64,000 nt of DNA from Pseudomonas sp. HOU2 (GCF_040729435.1 NZ_CP160398.1:1922001-1986000); one strand, 5' to 3'. Positions 47,851 through 57,412 are shown, counted from the first letter of the stretch. Translations and numbers: made by a program. Notes: a model not told the origin generated them from the sequence alone.

Positions 47851-48521
47851 GTGAAGACCATTTCGACGACGAACTGGACGGTCAAGGCGGCGGCGGTTCC
47901 CGTCACCCGATGGCAGCACGTTTTCGCGGTTACCTGCCGGTTGTCGTCGATGTAGAGACCGGTGGCTTCAACTCGGCCACCGACGCTTTGCTGGAGATTG
48001 CCGCGACTACCATCGCCATGGATGAAAAGGGATTCGTCTATCCGGATCACACCTACTTCTTCCGCGTCGAGCCGTTCGAAGGCGCCAACATCGAGGCGGC
48101 GGCACTGGAGTTCACCGGGATCAAGCTCGATCATCCGCTGCGCATGGCCGTCAGCGAAGAAACCGCGCTGACCGACATCTTCCGTGGCATCCGCAAGGCG
48201 CTGAAGGCCAACGGCTGCAAGCGCGCGATCCTGGTCGGCCACAACAGCAGCTTCGACCTCGGTTTTCTGAATGCCGCGGTTGCGCGTCTGGACATGAAGC
48301 GCAACCCGTTCCACCCGTTCTCCAGCTTCGACACCGCGACACTGGCCGGTCTGGCTTACGGTCAAACCGTTCTGGCCAAGGCCTGTCAGGCAGCCGATAT
48401 CGATTTCGACGGCCGTGAAGCGCATTCGGCGCGTTACGACACCGAGAAGACCGCCGAGCTGTTCTGCGGCATCGTCAACCGCTGGAAACAGATGGGCGGC
48501 TGGGAAGACTTCGACGACTGA
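47847..48521 (+). CDS. rnt: Ribonuclease T
   Basis: 224 aa DEDDh 3'-5' exonuclease maturing tRNA and other stable RNA ends. Catalytic residues appear in [10 protein letters not shown] (D, E), [11 protein letters not shown] (D) and [13 protein letters not shown] (H, D). The start is GTG at 47847 with CTGGAGGA upstream, overlapping the pyrC stop, so the two are co-translated. A strong terminator follows. Confidence 0.95.
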   Translation: MSEDHFDDELDGQGGGGSRHPMAARFRGYLPVVVDVETGGFNSATDALLEIAATTIAMDEKGFVYPDHTYFFRVEPFEGANIEAAALEFTGIKLDHPLRMAVSEETALTDIFRGIRKALKANGCKRAILVGHNSSFDLGFLNAAVARLDMKRNPFHPFSSFDTATLAGLAYGQTVLAKACQAADIDFDGREAHSARYDTEKTAELFCGIVNRWKQMGGWEDFDD

Positions 48522-48547
48522 TTCACGTCGACCAAATCCCGCGCATG

Positions 48548-48578
48548 AAAAAACCGGCCACTTGGGCCGGTTTTTTTG
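48548..48578. terminator. Bidirectional terminator between rnt and the peroxiredoxin gene
   Basis: Stem AACCGGCC / GGCCGGTT around ACTTG, A6 before and T7 after, between convergent genes. Confidence 0.93.
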
Positions 48579-48595
48579 TACCGCGACGTTGCGCC

Positions 48596-49198
48596 TTACA
48601 GGGCAGCAGCGTTCTCGGTCAGGTAAGCCGCAACGCCTTCTGGCGAAGCGTTCATGCCTTTGTCGCCTTTTTTCCAGTTGGCAGGGCAGACTTCGCCGTG
48701 CTCTTCGTGGAATTGCAGCGCGTCGACCAGACGGATCAGCTCTTCCATGTTACGGCCCAGCGGCAGGTCGTTGATGATCTGCGAGCGGACAACGCCCTTG
48801 TCGTCGATCAGGAATGCGCCACGGAAAGCCACGCCGCCTTCGGACTCAACGTCGTAGGCCTTGGCGATTTCGTGCTTCATGTCGGCAGCCATGGTGTATT
48901 TCACCTGGCCGATGCCGCCGTTGTTGACCGGGGTGTTGCGCCAGGCGTTGTGGGTGAAGTGCGAGTCGATCGACACGGCGACCACTTCCACGTTGCGCGC
49001 CTTGAAGTCAGCCATGCGGTTGTCCAGAGCGATCAGCTCGGACGGGCAGACGAAGGTGAAGTCCAGTGGATAGAAGAACACCAGGCCGTATTTGCCTTTG
49101 ATGGCCGAGGACAGGGTGAAGCTGTCAACGATCTCGCCATTGCCGAGTACGGCCGGGACGGTGAAGTCTGGGGCTTGTTTGCCTACGAGTACGCTCAT
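48596..49198 (-). CDS. Typical 2-Cys peroxiredoxin (AhpC/Tsa family)
   Basis: 200 aa. Peroxidatic cysteine C51 in FYPLDFTFVCPSEL and resolving cysteine C171 in HGEVCPANWKKG, the VCP pair of typical 2-Cys enzymes. It reduces hydrogen peroxide and alkyl hydroperoxides in the cytoplasm; the reductase partner is not here (no ahpF). AGGAG precedes ATG 49198. Divergent from bfd, placing peroxide defence beside iron storage. Confidence 0.92.
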   Translation of the reverse strand: MSVLVGKQAPDFTVPAVLGNGEIVDSFTLSSAIKGKYGLVFFYPLDFTFVCPSELIALDNRMADFKARNVEVVAVSIDSHFTHNAWRNTPVNNGGIGQVKYTMAADMKHEIAKAYDVESEGGVAFRGAFLIDDKGVVRSQIINDLPLGRNMEELIRLVDALQFHEEHGEVCPANWKKGDKGMNASPEGVAAYLTENAAAL

Positions 49199-49445
49199 GG
49201 ATATCTCCTGGTGAATAACTTGAAGTTCAGGGTCCGGGCCAGCCTGCCACCCTGAGGCGACAGCCCTGTGACACGAACCCTCTTCGCAAGGGCCGACCAT
49301 CATACACTGCGTTTTTCGCCTGTCCTTAACGGTTTTTTACCCAAAGCGGATAACCGGGCAGCATTTTCGGGGCCAGGCAATTCGCCAGTAATCACCGTTC
49401 GTCAGTGACCCGCCTTCCGATCGAAAACCATTCAGAAAGCACTTT

Positions 49446-49464
49446 GACAATCATTCTCGTTAAC
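49446..49464. promoter_or_regulatory. Fur box upstream of bfd
   Basis: GACAATCATTCTCGTTAAC matches the 19-base Fur consensus at 13 positions by hand. It lies about 50 bases before the bfd ATG, a suitable place for iron-dependent repression. The surrounding 49199-49511 gap shows nothing else recognisable. Confidence 0.6.
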
Positions 49465-49511
49465 ATTAAGATCCATCGCAATTGAGTCACAACCAGCGAC
49501 GGTTCTCACTT

Positions 49512-49730
49512 ATGTATGTTTGTCTCTGCACTGGCGTCACCGACGGACAGATCCGCGAAGCGATCTATGAAGGTTGCTGCAGCTACAAAGAAGTCCGCCA
49601 GGCCACCGGCGTCGCCAGTCAATGCGGCAAATGTGCCTGCCTTGCCAAGGAAGTGGTGCGCGAAACCCTGACCAAGCTGCAAACCGCTCAGGCCGCAATC
49701 CCCTATCCGGTAGAATTTACTGCCGCGTAA
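49512..49730 (+). CDS. bfd: Bacterioferritin-associated ferredoxin Bfd
   Basis: 72 aa; carries a 2Fe-2S cluster on C4, C6, C38 and C41 (YVCLCTGVTDGQIREAI and ASQCGKCACLAKE), the Bfd spacing. It docks on BfrB and passes electrons to the haem so that stored ferric iron is released. Preceded by a Fur box, so expected to be induced when iron is scarce; bfrB follows after a terminator and its own leader. Confidence 0.95.
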   Translation: MYVCLCTGVTDGQIREAIYEGCCSYKEVRQATGVASQCGKCACLAKEVVRETLTKLQTAQAAIPYPVEFTAA

Positions 49731-49748
49731 TTGCCCCCCATTTCGAAG

Positions 49749-49773
49749 AACCGGACTTATGTCCGGTTTTTTT
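49749..49773 (+). terminator. Intrinsic terminator after bfd
   Basis: Stem AACCGGAC / GTCCGGTT with TTAT loop and T7 tail, separating bfd from bfrB. Confidence 0.92.
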
Positions 49774-49931
49774 ATGCCCGCAAATCAATCGGTTAGACGC
49801 TAGACGCGGAACACAAACATTCTTATTCAGATTTAATTTCATTTATTATTCAATAACTTAGGTTTGACACTTATAAATACCAAGCTCAAACTCCGCCTTA
49901 TATACAGCTATTACAGGGCAGGACTCCCATC

Positions 49932-50405
49932 ATGAAAGGCGACATTACAGTCATCCAGCATCTCAACAAGATCCTTGCCAATGAACTGGTCGCGATCAAT
50001 CAGTACTTCCTGCATGCGCGCATGTATGAAGATTGGGGCCTGAACAAGCTGGGCAAGCACGAGTACCACGAATCCATCGACGAGATGAAGCACGCGGACA
50101 AGCTGATCAAGCGCATCCTGTTCCTTGAAGGCCTGCCGAACGTGCAGGATCTGGGCAAGCTGCACATTGGCGAGCACACCCGGGAAATGCTCGAGTGCGA
50201 CCTGCGGATCGAGAAGACCGGCCACGCCGACCTGAAAGCCGCCATCGCCCATTGCGAATCGGTTGGCGACTTTGGCAGCCGTGAACTGCTCGAAGACATT
50301 CTCGAATCCGAAGAAGAGCATATCGACTGGCTGGAAACCCAACTGGGCCTGATCGATAAAGTCGGTCTCGAGAACTACCTGCAATCGCAGATGGGCGAAG
50401 AGTAG
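49932..50405 (+). CDS. bfrB: Bacterioferritin BfrB
   Basis: 157 aa, 24-mer iron store with haem. Ferroxidase ligands E18, E51, H54, E94, E127 and H130 and haem ligand M52 are all present ([35 protein letters not shown]). With these residues complete it is the active BfrB kind. Its 157-base upstream region after the bfd terminator is AT-rich. The stop codon TAG lies inside a REP-type element. Confidence 0.95.
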   Translation: MKGDITVIQHLNKILANELVAINQYFLHARMYEDWGLNKLGKHEYHESIDEMKHADKLIKRILFLEGLPNVQDLGKLHIGEHTREMLECDLRIEKTGHADLKAAIAHCESVGDFGSRELLEDILESEEEHIDWLETQLGLIDKVGLENYLQSQMGEE

Positions 50406-50430
50406 GAGCTGCCGCAGGCTGCGATCTTTT
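50402..50430. repeat. Half REP element overlapping the bfrB stop
   Basis: One arm of the GTAGGAGCTG class (GTAGGAGCTGCCGCAGGCTG onward to GATCTTTT) begins at 50402, so the bfrB TAG (50403-50405) is part of it. The opposite arm is at 50519-50560, about 90 bases away. Confidence 0.82.
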
Positions 50431-50471
50431 TCGATTGCGCCGGTTACCCGCGTTAACTTTTCCAACGCACT

Positions 50472-50509
50472 AAAAAGCCCCGCCCTCTTATGAGGTGCGG
50501 GGCTTTTTA
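50472..50509. terminator. Intrinsic terminator between bfrB and grxD
   Basis: Stem AAAAAGCCCCGC / GCGGGGCTTTTT with loop CCTCTTATGAGGT, itself partly paired. Usable in both directions between convergent genes; it lies between the two separated REP arms. Confidence 0.92.
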
Positions 50510-50518
50510 TTGGCTGAA

Positions 50519-50560
50519 GATCAAAAGATCGCAGCCTCGTTTCACTCGACAGCTCCTACA
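50519..50560. repeat. Degenerate second REP arm
   Basis: GATCAAAAGATCGCAGCCT, then a divergent CGTTTCACTCGA, then CAGCTCCTACA: the inverse of the arm at 50402-50430 with its middle replaced. Confidence 0.75.
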
Positions 50561-50589
50561 GCAGAAGCCTGTGCCGAGTGAACGCCGGA

Positions 50590-50931
50590 TCAGGCTTCGG
50601 ACTTGGCCGCAGCAGCCTTGGCCGATGCTTCCTTGACCAGGGTCTGCAGTTCACCGTTGGCGAACATTTCAGCCATGATGTCGCTGCCGCCGACCAGTTC
50701 ACCGCCGACCCACAGTTGCGGGAAAGTCGGCCAGTTGGCGTACTTCGGCAGGTTGGCGCGGATTTCCGGGTTCTGCAGGATGTCGACGTAGGCGAACTTC
50801 TCGCCACAGCCCATCACAGCCTGCGCAGCTTTCGCGGAGAAGCCACACTGTGGGGCATTCGGCGAGCCTTTCATGTAAAGCAGAATGGTGTTGTTGGCAA
50901 TCTGCTCTTTAATCGTTTCGATGATATCCAT
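50590..50931 (-). CDS. grxD: Monothiol glutaredoxin GrxD
   Basis: 113 codons giving 113 residues; CGFS-type glutaredoxin that binds and transfers 2Fe-2S clusters with glutathione. The active-site CGFS is at residues 29-32 in GSPNAPQCGFSAKA; WPTFPQLWVGGELVGGSDI is the glutathione-binding cis-Pro region. ATG 50931 (MDIIETIKEQIANN) is the standard start. It lies near bfd/bfrB, a small iron and Fe-S neighbourhood. Confidence 0.95.
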   Translation of the reverse strand: MDIIETIKEQIANNTILLYMKGSPNAPQCGFSAKAAQAVMGCGEKFAYVDILQNPEIRANLPKYANWPTFPQLWVGGELVGGSDIMAEMFANGELQTLVKEASAKAAAAKSEA

Positions 50932-51028
50932 GGAGCACCTCGGCTGAACTTTCCGACTCATGGGTCGGCACGGTGACGCATTGTAACGGAATCCCGAGCG
51001 CCATGCTCGGTCTCCCCGACGGTCACGC

Positions 51029-53134
51029 TCAAGCCGCCGCCACCGTCACCGGCACGCCATTGAGCGCGGCGTTGCCCGACAGTTCATCAAGCTGACACTC
51101 ATCGGTCAGATCATTAGCACTCGAACCTGGCTGCCCACTGGCGATTGCCATTTGCACACCTGGCCGCGCATGCCCCCAACCGTGCGGCAGGCTAACCACG
51201 CCTTTCATCATGTCCAGACTGCCGAGCACCTCGACCTCGATCTGCCCTACCCGCGAGCTGACGCGAACTAACTGACCATCGTTGAGCCCACGGCTGGCGA
51301 GGTCATCCGGGTGCATCAGCAATTGATGCCGTGGCTTGCCCTTCACCAGACGATGATAATTGTGCATCCAGGAATTGTTACTGCGCACATGCCGACGACC
51401 AATCATCAGCAGTTCATCGGCGGCCGGCGCCTGCAAGGCCGCAAAGCGTGCGAGATCAGCAAGAATTTCCGGCGGCGCAGCCTGCACCCGTTGATCTGGC
51501 GTTTTGAGGCGAGCTGCAAGATTCGGTTTCAACGCCCCAAGATCAATCCCGTGCGGATGATCGAACAACGTCGCCAATGACAGCTTTTGCTCGGACGCGT
51601 CTCCGTACAGCCCCATGCGCAGGCCCATGTCGATCATCTTCGCCGGCGGCATCGTCGGTTTCAGTTCCTTGCCGGCCTTCTCGGCAAACGCCTTGGCCAG
51701 GCCGACAAAGATCTCCCAATCGTGCAATGCGCCCTCGGGTTTGGCGAGAATCGCCCGGTTGAAGCGAGTGACGTTGCGCACCGCGAACAGGTTGAACGTG
51801 GTGTCGTAGTGATCGTTCTCCAGCGCCGAGGTCGATGGCAGGATCAAGTCGGCGTAGCGCGTGGTTTCGTTAATGTACAGATCAATGCTGAGCATGAACT
51901 CCAGACCGTCCAGCGCCTGCTCCAGTTGCCGGCCGTTCGGCGTCGACAACACCGGATTGCCGGCGACGGTGATCAGCGCGCGAATCTGCCCTTCACCTTC
52001 AGTGAGCATCTCTTCAGCCAGCGCCGACACCGGCAGTTCGCCGCCGTACTCGGGCCGCCCGGACACGCGGCTCTGCCATTTGTTGAAATGCCCGCCCGAG
52101 GTCGATGCCACCAGATCCACCGCCGGCTCGGTGCACAAGGCACCGCCGACGCGATCAAGATTGCCAGTCACCAGATTGATCAACTGCACGACCCAATGGC
52201 ACAGCGTGCCGAAGGCCTGAGTGGAAACGCCCATCCGGCCGTAGCAGACCGCACTCGGCGCGGCGGCGAAGTCCCGGGCCAGTTGGCGGATCTGTTCAGC
52301 GGGAACGGCGCACAGCGGGCTCATGGCTTCGGCAGTGAACGTGGCGACAGCTGCGCGCACTTCATCGAGACCATCAACCGGCAAGTGACTGTCACGGGTC
52401 AGGCCTTCGCTGAACAAAGTGTTGAGCACCCCGAACAACAACGCCGCGTCGCCACCGGGCCGCACGAACAGATGCTGATCGGCGATGGCTGCCGTTTCGC
52501 TGCGCCGGGGATCGACCACCACCACTTTGCCGCCGCGCGCCTGAATCGCTTTCAGACGCTTCTCGACATCCGGCACGGTCATGATGCTGCCGTTCGACGC
52601 CAGCGGATTACCGCCGAGGATCAGCATGAAATCGGTGTGATCGATGTCCGGAATCGGCAACAGCAAACCGTGGCCGTACATCAGGTAACTGCTCAGGTGA
52701 TGCGGCAACTGATCGACCGAAGTCGCCGAGAAGCGGTTGCGCGTCTTCAGCAGGCCGAGGAAATAATTGCTGTGGGTCATCAGCCCGTAGTTGTGCACGC
52801 TCGGGTTGCCCTGATAGACCGCTACCGCGTTCTGCCCGTGACGCTGCTGAATCGCCGCCAGACGTTCGGCCACCAGCGCAAAAGCCTCATCCCACTCGAT
52901 CGGCAGCCATTCGCTGCCGACCCGGCGCATCGGCTGGCGCAGGCGGTCGGGATCGTTCTGAATGTCTTGCAGGGCCACGGCCTTGGGGCAGATGTGCCCA
53001 CGACTGAACGTGTCGAGCGCGTCACCCTTGATCGAGGTGATCGCGACATTGCCATCGGTTTCGGTGGTCTCGATGGTCAGACCGCAAATGGCTTCGCACA
53101 GGTGGCAGGCACGGTGATGGAGAGTCTTGGTCAT
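51029..53134 (-). CDS. Cytoplasmic molybdopterin oxidoreductase of the DMSO-reductase superfamily
   Basis: 701 aa. The N-terminal 4Fe-4S site is CHLCEAICGLTIE... with a fourth cysteine in GHICPKA (about residue 50). The bis-MGD-binding blocks follow (LILGGNPLASNGSI, VVVDPRRSETAAIAD), and a C-terminal MoCo dinucleotide-binding domain includes RSNNSWMHNYHRL. No Tat signal is present, so it is cytoplasmic. Such stand-alone enzymes act as assimilatory or formate-dehydrogenase-like reductases; no partner subunits or cofactor genes are adjacent, so the substrate is unknown. Confidence 0.82.
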   Translation of the reverse strand: MTKTLHHRACHLCEAICGLTIETTETDGNVAITSIKGDALDTFSRGHICPKAVALQDIQNDPDRLRQPMRRVGSEWLPIEWDEAFALVAERLAAIQQRHGQNAVAVYQGNPSVHNYGLMTHSNYFLGLLKTRNRFSATSVDQLPHHLSSYLMYGHGLLLPIPDIDHTDFMLILGGNPLASNGSIMTVPDVEKRLKAIQARGGKVVVVDPRRSETAAIADQHLFVRPGGDAALLFGVLNTLFSEGLTRDSHLPVDGLDEVRAAVATFTAEAMSPLCAVPAEQIRQLARDFAAAPSAVCYGRMGVSTQAFGTLCHWVVQLINLVTGNLDRVGGALCTEPAVDLVASTSGGHFNKWQSRVSGRPEYGGELPVSALAEEMLTEGEGQIRALITVAGNPVLSTPNGRQLEQALDGLEFMLSIDLYINETTRYADLILPSTSALENDHYDTTFNLFAVRNVTRFNRAILAKPEGALHDWEIFVGLAKAFAEKAGKELKPTMPPAKMIDMGLRMGLYGDASEQKLSLATLFDHPHGIDLGALKPNLAARLKTPDQRVQAAPPEILADLARFAALQAPAADELLMIGRRHVRSNNSWMHNYHRLVKGKPRHQLLMHPDDLASRGLNDGQLVRVSSRVGQIEVEVLGSLDMMKGVVSLPHGWGHARPGVQMAIASGQPGSSANDLTDECQLDELSGNAALNGVPVTVAAA

Positions 53135-53263
53135 GGCCAGTCTCTGTCTTGTTCTGGGCAGGCAATCAGGCCCGCGGGAACGAAACTATGGCCCCGGCGC
53201 AGAACCTGCGCCAGCGACGTTCGTCTTGTGAATCGGCGGCCATCAGGCCGGCCGATAGACGCG

Positions 53264-53554
53264 TCAGTTCGCCGGAAGCTGGGGCGGCGCGGCCAGCTGG
53301 ATTTCCTGGATGGTCTCGATCTGCTCGTGGGCGACGTGGACGCCGGTGAGTTCGCCGATCAGTCGCCAGTGCTCGTCGAGCCCGGCGCTGATGGTCGCCA
53401 TGCGGTCGATCATCTGCCGACTGGCAGCCTTGACCACGTCATCTTCACTGCGCAGCAGTTCGAAGGACATCGAGGTCATCGAGGCGGTGAGGTGGGTCAA
53501 TGAGCGTGCCGTGTGGCCCAGCAGTTCCATTAACAGTTTTTCTTTCGATTCCAT
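53264..53554 (-). CDS. Conserved hypothetical helical protein, 96 aa
   Basis: Short, almost wholly helical protein, MESKEKLLMELLGHTARSLTHLTASMTSMSFELLRSEDDVVKAASRQM onward, with a proline-rich end APPQLPAN. No signal peptide or membrane helix. It has its own ATG with a GGAAGC-type site upstream and lies 130 bases before the molybdopterin gene on the same strand. Function unknown. Confidence 0.6.
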   Translation of the reverse strand: MESKEKLLMELLGHTARSLTHLTASMTSMSFELLRSEDDVVKAASRQMIDRMATISAGLDEHWRLIGELTGVHVAHEQIETIQEIQLAAPPQLPAN

Positions 53555-53955
53555 GCGGAGGCTTCCTGCGTCGCTCGTGATTTATTTATAACCCAGCACT
53601 TTGCTTTAGCAAATGTTTCAACCTGCGCATCCGACCAAGCGAACCGGTGGATCTCGGGTCACAAACCGACCAGAGCTGTGCCAGCCCCGCCGCGCCTGAT
53701 TGCCAAGCCCGATGGGGCCAGTGTACAAATGCCTCGCTGGCCTCTCGAAAACTGACCGGAAATCACAGTGTTCGCCCTGTTTTCCCCCGGCGCATTTCTG
53801 CAAAAACCGTAGCCTATTGGAAAAACGCGACATTTAGTGTCAATATCGCGCCTCCCCCTATTTCGTCGCCCCGTGCGGCTTACGCCGCAGGTCTCGCCCG
53901 TTGTTCCGTTAAACAAGGCTTTGAGCATCTGCGGTCTGTAGCAAAAAGGTAGTCA
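53555..53955. other. Upstream region of argF with a candidate ArgR dyad
   Basis: About 400 bases between divergent genes, with no gene supported. A dyad GACATTTAGTGTC lies at 53829-53841; read outward, its left half is TGTCGC on the minus strand, like the Pseudomonas ArgR half-site TGTCGC-N7-AA. ArgR repression of argF is established in P. aeruginosa, but this match is partial. Confidence 0.35.
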
Positions 53956-54879
53956 ATGATGAGCGCAAGGCACTTTCTCTCCCTGATGGATTGCACGCCC
54001 GAAGAGCTGGTCAGCGTGATCCGTCGAGGCGTTGAGCTCAAGGACCTGCGTAACCGCGGCGTACTGTTCGAGCCGCTGAAAAACCGCGTCCTGGGGATGA
54101 TCTTCGAGAAATCCTCGACCCGTACCCGGATCTCCTTCGAGGCCGGCATGATCCAGCTCGGTGGCCAGGCGATCTTCCTCTCGCCACGTGACACTCAGCT
54201 GGGCCGTGGCGAGCCGATCGGTGACTGCGCCATCGTCATGTCGAGCATGCTCGACGCGGTGATGATCCGTACCTTTGCCCACAGCACCCTGACCGAATTC
54301 GCCGCCAACTCGCGCGTGCCGGTGATCAACGGCTTGTCCGATGACCTGCATCCGTGCCAGTTGCTGGCCGACATGCAGACCTTCCTTGAGCACCGTGGCT
54401 CGATCCAGGGCAAGACCGTGGCGTGGATCGGCGACGGCAACAACATGTGCAACAGCTATATAGAAGCGGCAATCCAGTTCGACTTCCAGTTGCGCGTTGC
54501 CTGCCCGCAAGGCTATGAGCCCAACCCTGAATTCGTCGCACGTGCAGGCGATCGCGTGACCATCGTCCGTGATCCGCAGGATGCCGTGCGCGGTGCGCAC
54601 TTGGTGAGCACCGATGTCTGGACTTCGATGGGTCAGGAAGAGGAAACTGCCAAGCGCCTGAAGTTGTTCGCACCGTTTCAGGTGAACCGCGCCCTGCTCG
54701 ATCTGGCGGCTGAAGATGTGCTGTTCATGCATTGCCTGCCGGCGCACCGCGGTGAAGAAATCAGCCTCGACCTGCTCGATGACCCGCGTTCCGTCGCCTG
54801 GGATCAGGCAGAAAACCGTCTCCACGCACAGAAGGCCCTGCTCGAGTTCCTCGTCGAACCGGCATATCACCACGCATGA
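53956..54879 (+). CDS. argF: Anabolic ornithine carbamoyltransferase
   Basis: 307 aa. Makes citrulline from ornithine and carbamoyl phosphate. Carbamoyl-phosphate loop [15 protein letters not shown] near residue 50; [11 protein letters not shown]; ornithine-side motif [14 protein letters not shown]. Sequence and length agree with the anabolic ArgF rather than the catabolic ArcB. There are two adjacent ATGs (53956, 53959); the usual ArgF starts MSARHF, the second. The stop overlaps the next gene by four bases (ATGA). Confidence 0.95.
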   Translation: MMSARHFLSLMDCTPEELVSVIRRGVELKDLRNRGVLFEPLKNRVLGMIFEKSSTRTRISFEAGMIQLGGQAIFLSPRDTQLGRGEPIGDCAIVMSSMLDAVMIRTFAHSTLTEFAANSRVPVINGLSDDLHPCQLLADMQTFLEHRGSIQGKTVAWIGDGNNMCNSYIEAAIQFDFQLRVACPQGYEPNPEFVARAGDRVTIVRDPQDAVRGAHLVSTDVWTSMGQEEETAKRLKLFAPFQVNRALLDLAAEDVLFMHCLPAHRGEEISLDLLDDPRSVAWDQAENRLHAQKALLEFLVEPAYHHA

Positions 54880-55985
54880 GCCATGAATTACTGCTGAATC
54901 TGCGCAACCTCGCTTGCGGCTATCAAGATCAACGCGTGGTGCAGAACCTCAATCTGCACCTCAACGCCGGTGACATCGGCTGCCTGCTCGGCTCGTCCGG
55001 CTGCGGCAAGACCACCACCCTGCGCGCCATCGCCGGTTTCGAACCGGTGCACGAAGGCGAAATCACCCTCGGCGGCGAGACCATCTCAAGCGCCGGTTTC
55101 ACCCTGGCGCCGGAGAAACGCCGGATCGGCATGGTGTTTCAGGACTACGCGCTGTTCCCGCACCTGAGCGTCGCGGACAACATCGCCTTCGGCATCCGCA
55201 AGCACCCGAACAAGGAGCGCGTCACCGAAGAGCTGCTGGAACTGGTCAATCTGAAGAATCTCGGCAAACGCTTCCCGCACGAACTCTCCGGCGGCCAGCA
55301 ACAGCGTGTCGCCCTCGCCCGCGCTCTGGCGCCGGAACCGCAGTTGCTGCTGCTCGACGAACCGTTCTCCAACCTCGATGGCGAACTGCGCCGCAAGCTC
55401 AGCCACGAAGTGCGCGACATCCTCAAGGCCCGCGGCACCAGTGCGATTCTGGTGACCCACGATCAGGAAGAAGCCTTCGCCGTCAGCGATCACGTTGGCG
55501 TGTTCAAGGAAGGTCGGCTGGAGCAGTGGGATACGCCGTACAACCTCTACCACGAGCCGGCCACGCCGTTTGTTGCCAGCTTCATCGGTCAGGGTTATTT
55601 CATTCGCGGCCAGCTCGGCAGCCCGGAATCGGTGCAGACCGAGCTCGGTGAACTGCGCGGCAACCGGGCCTACACCTGGCCGGTGGGTGGTGCGGTGGAT
55701 GTACTGTTGCGTCCGGATGACATCGTTTATGCGCCGGACAGCGGGTTGAAAGCGCGGATCGTTGGCAAGACGTTCCTTGGCGCCTCGACTCTGTATCGCC
55801 TGCAACTGCCGACGGGCGCACAGCTGGAGTCGATTTTTCCGAGCCATGCCGACCATCAGGTGGGCGCGGAGGTAGGCATTCGTGTTGCCGCCGAACATCT
55901 GGTTCTGTTCCAGGCCTCCGGCAGCACCGCCGCACAAATCCCGGCGGTGGAAAACGGCGTCCGCCGCTACAGCACCGCAGTTTAA
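54876..55985 (+). CDS. Orphan ABC transporter ATPase, ferric/polyamine-import type
   Basis: 369 aa. Walker [10 protein letters not shown] (39-47), signature LSGGQQQR (137-144), Walker [13 protein letters not shown] (D161, E162), H-loop VTHDQEEA. The C-terminal ~130 residues form a TOBE-type domain, as in FbpC, PotA and MalK, so it belongs to an importer. No permease or binding protein is adjacent. It is translationally coupled to argF, an arrangement also remembered for PA3538. Substrate unknown. Confidence 0.85.
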   Translation: MSHELLLNLRNLACGYQDQRVVQNLNLHLNAGDIGCLLGSSGCGKTTTLRAIAGFEPVHEGEITLGGETISSAGFTLAPEKRRIGMVFQDYALFPHLSVADNIAFGIRKHPNKERVTEELLELVNLKNLGKRFPHELSGGQQQRVALARALAPEPQLLLLDEPFSNLDGELRRKLSHEVRDILKARGTSAILVTHDQEEAFAVSDHVGVFKEGRLEQWDTPYNLYHEPATPFVASFIGQGYFIRGQLGSPESVQTELGELRGNRAYTWPVGGAVDVLLRPDDIVYAPDSGLKARIVGKTFLGASTLYRLQLPTGAQLESIFPSHADHQVGAEVGIRVAAEHLVLFQASGSTAAQIPAVENGVRRYSTAV

Positions 55986-55986
55986 A

Positions 55987-56059
55987 GATCAAAAGATCGC
56001 AGCTTGCGGCAGCTCCTACATCAATCCCTGTAGGAGCTGCCGAAGGCTGCGATCTTTTA
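55987..56059. repeat. REP-type palindrome (GTAGGAGCTG class)
   Basis: Arms GATCAAAAGATCGCAGCTTG... and inverse ending GATCTTTT with a 10-base loop, between the convergent ABC ATPase and PhzF-like genes. Confidence 0.87.
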
Positions 56060-56063
56060 GCTT

Positions 56064-56846
56064 TTAACTGAGGATCAACGTGCCGCTGGCCACCAGCGTC
56101 GCATTCCCGCCAATCTTGACCCGCTCCCCCTCCAGCCGACAGAACAACTCCCCGCCCCGCGCCGAGCGCTGGCACGCGGTCAGACTGGATTTGCCCAGAC
56201 GTTTCGACCAATACGGAATCAAGCTGCAATGCGTCGATCCAGTGACCGGATCTTCATTGATGCCGATCGCCGGGGCGAAGTAGCGCGAGACGAAATCGTG
56301 CTGATTGCCGCGCGCGGTCACAATGGCTCCGAGCCATGGCAGTTTCGCCAGTGCAACCATGTCCGGCGTGCAGTCGAGCACTGCCTGCTCCGACTCCAGC
56401 ACCACAAACAATTCGTTGGAACCGAGCACATCTACAGCCTCGACACCTAGCGCACGCTCGACATCCAGCGTCACGCCAATCTCTGACGGCACAATCGACG
56501 GGAAGTCCAGCCACAGACGACCGCCCTCGCGGCTGACACTCAACGGCCCGGACTTGCAGGTGAAGTCCAGCCGCTCGGCATTTTCCTTGTAGACCTCGAA
56601 CAACACATAAGCGCTGGCCAGCGTCGCATGCCCGCACAACGGCACCTCGGTGGTCGGGGTGAACCAGCGGATGTGCCACGCCGCACCTTCGCGCACCACA
56701 AACGCGGTTTCTGCCAGATTGTGTTCGGCGGCGATCTTTTGCATCAGCTCATCCGCAAGCCATGCGTCGAGCCGATACACCATGGCCGGGTTGCCACTGA
56801 ACGGCCGGTCACTGAACGCGTCCACCTGATAAAACTCGAGCTGCAT
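56064..56846 (-). CDS. PhzF-family isomerase-like protein
   Basis: 260 aa with the PhzF/diaminopimelate-epimerase fold in two halves. The family start is EFYQVDAFSDRPFSGNPAMVY, the catalytic glutamate is in HNLAETAFV (E46), and FTPTTEVPLCGHATLAS and NEDPVTGSTHCSLIPYW are the anion-binding blocks of each half. No other phenazine genes are nearby, so it is one of the general PhzF-like proteins of unknown substrate. Confidence 0.83.
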   Translation of the reverse strand: MQLEFYQVDAFSDRPFSGNPAMVYRLDAWLADELMQKIAAEHNLAETAFVVREGAAWHIRWFTPTTEVPLCGHATLASAYVLFEVYKENAERLDFTCKSGPLSVSREGGRLWLDFPSIVPSEIGVTLDVERALGVEAVDVLGSNELFVVLESEQAVLDCTPDMVALAKLPWLGAIVTARGNQHDFVSRYFAPAIGINEDPVTGSTHCSLIPYWSKRLGKSSLTACQRSARGGELFCRLEGERVKIGGNATLVASGTLILS

Positions 56847-56941
56847 AACTTTCTCCCTGAGTCAGTCGGCGAAGCATGCCGCCCGGATCGGCTCAGCGCC
56901 AGTGACAGAACCGGCCAATTTTCCTCATACAGAAATGAGTG

Positions 56942-57412
56942 TTACGCGCGACCGATGTCGGCGAATCTGGCCTGAGTGTGTTCGGCCAGCACCGCAGGCG
57001 CCAGTTCGACTTCCAGGCCACGTCGGCCGGCACTGACATAAATAGTCGCAAAGCCCTGAGCCGAATTATCGATGAAGGTGCGCAGACGCTTCTTCTGCCC
57101 CAGCGGACTGATACCGCCCAACAGATAACCGGTGGAGCGCTGTGCCGCGGCCGGGTCAGCCATTTCGACTTTCTTCACTCCTGCCGCATGGGCCAGGCCC
57201 TTGAGATCAAGGCTTCCGACGACCGGCACCACCGCCACCAGCAATTCACCTTTTTCGCTGGCTGCGAGCAGCGTCTTGAACACCTGCGCCGGCTCCAGCG
57301 CCAGTTTCTCTGCGGCCTCCAGCCCATAGGACGCGGCCTTGGGGTCATGTTCGTAACTGTGCACGCGATGTTCGGCACGAACTTTTTTCAACAAGTCCAA
57401 CGCAGGGGTCAT
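56942..57412 (-). CDS. ybaK: YbaK/EbsC-type Cys-tRNA(Pro) deacylase
   Basis: 156 aa. Trans-editing enzyme that hydrolyses mischarged Cys-tRNA(Pro). Family blocks: [29 protein letters not shown] with the catalytic lysine, and [16 protein letters not shown]. Full length. Divergent from glpF, sharing a ~360-base upstream region. Confidence 0.88.
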   Translation of the reverse strand: MTPALDLLKKVRAEHRVHSYEHDPKAASYGLEAAEKLALEPAQVFKTLLAASEKGELLVAVVPVVGSLDLKGLAHAAGVKKVEMADPAAAQRSTGYLLGGISPLGQKKRLRTFIDNSAQGFATIYVSAGRRGLEVELAPAVLAEHTQARFADIGRA

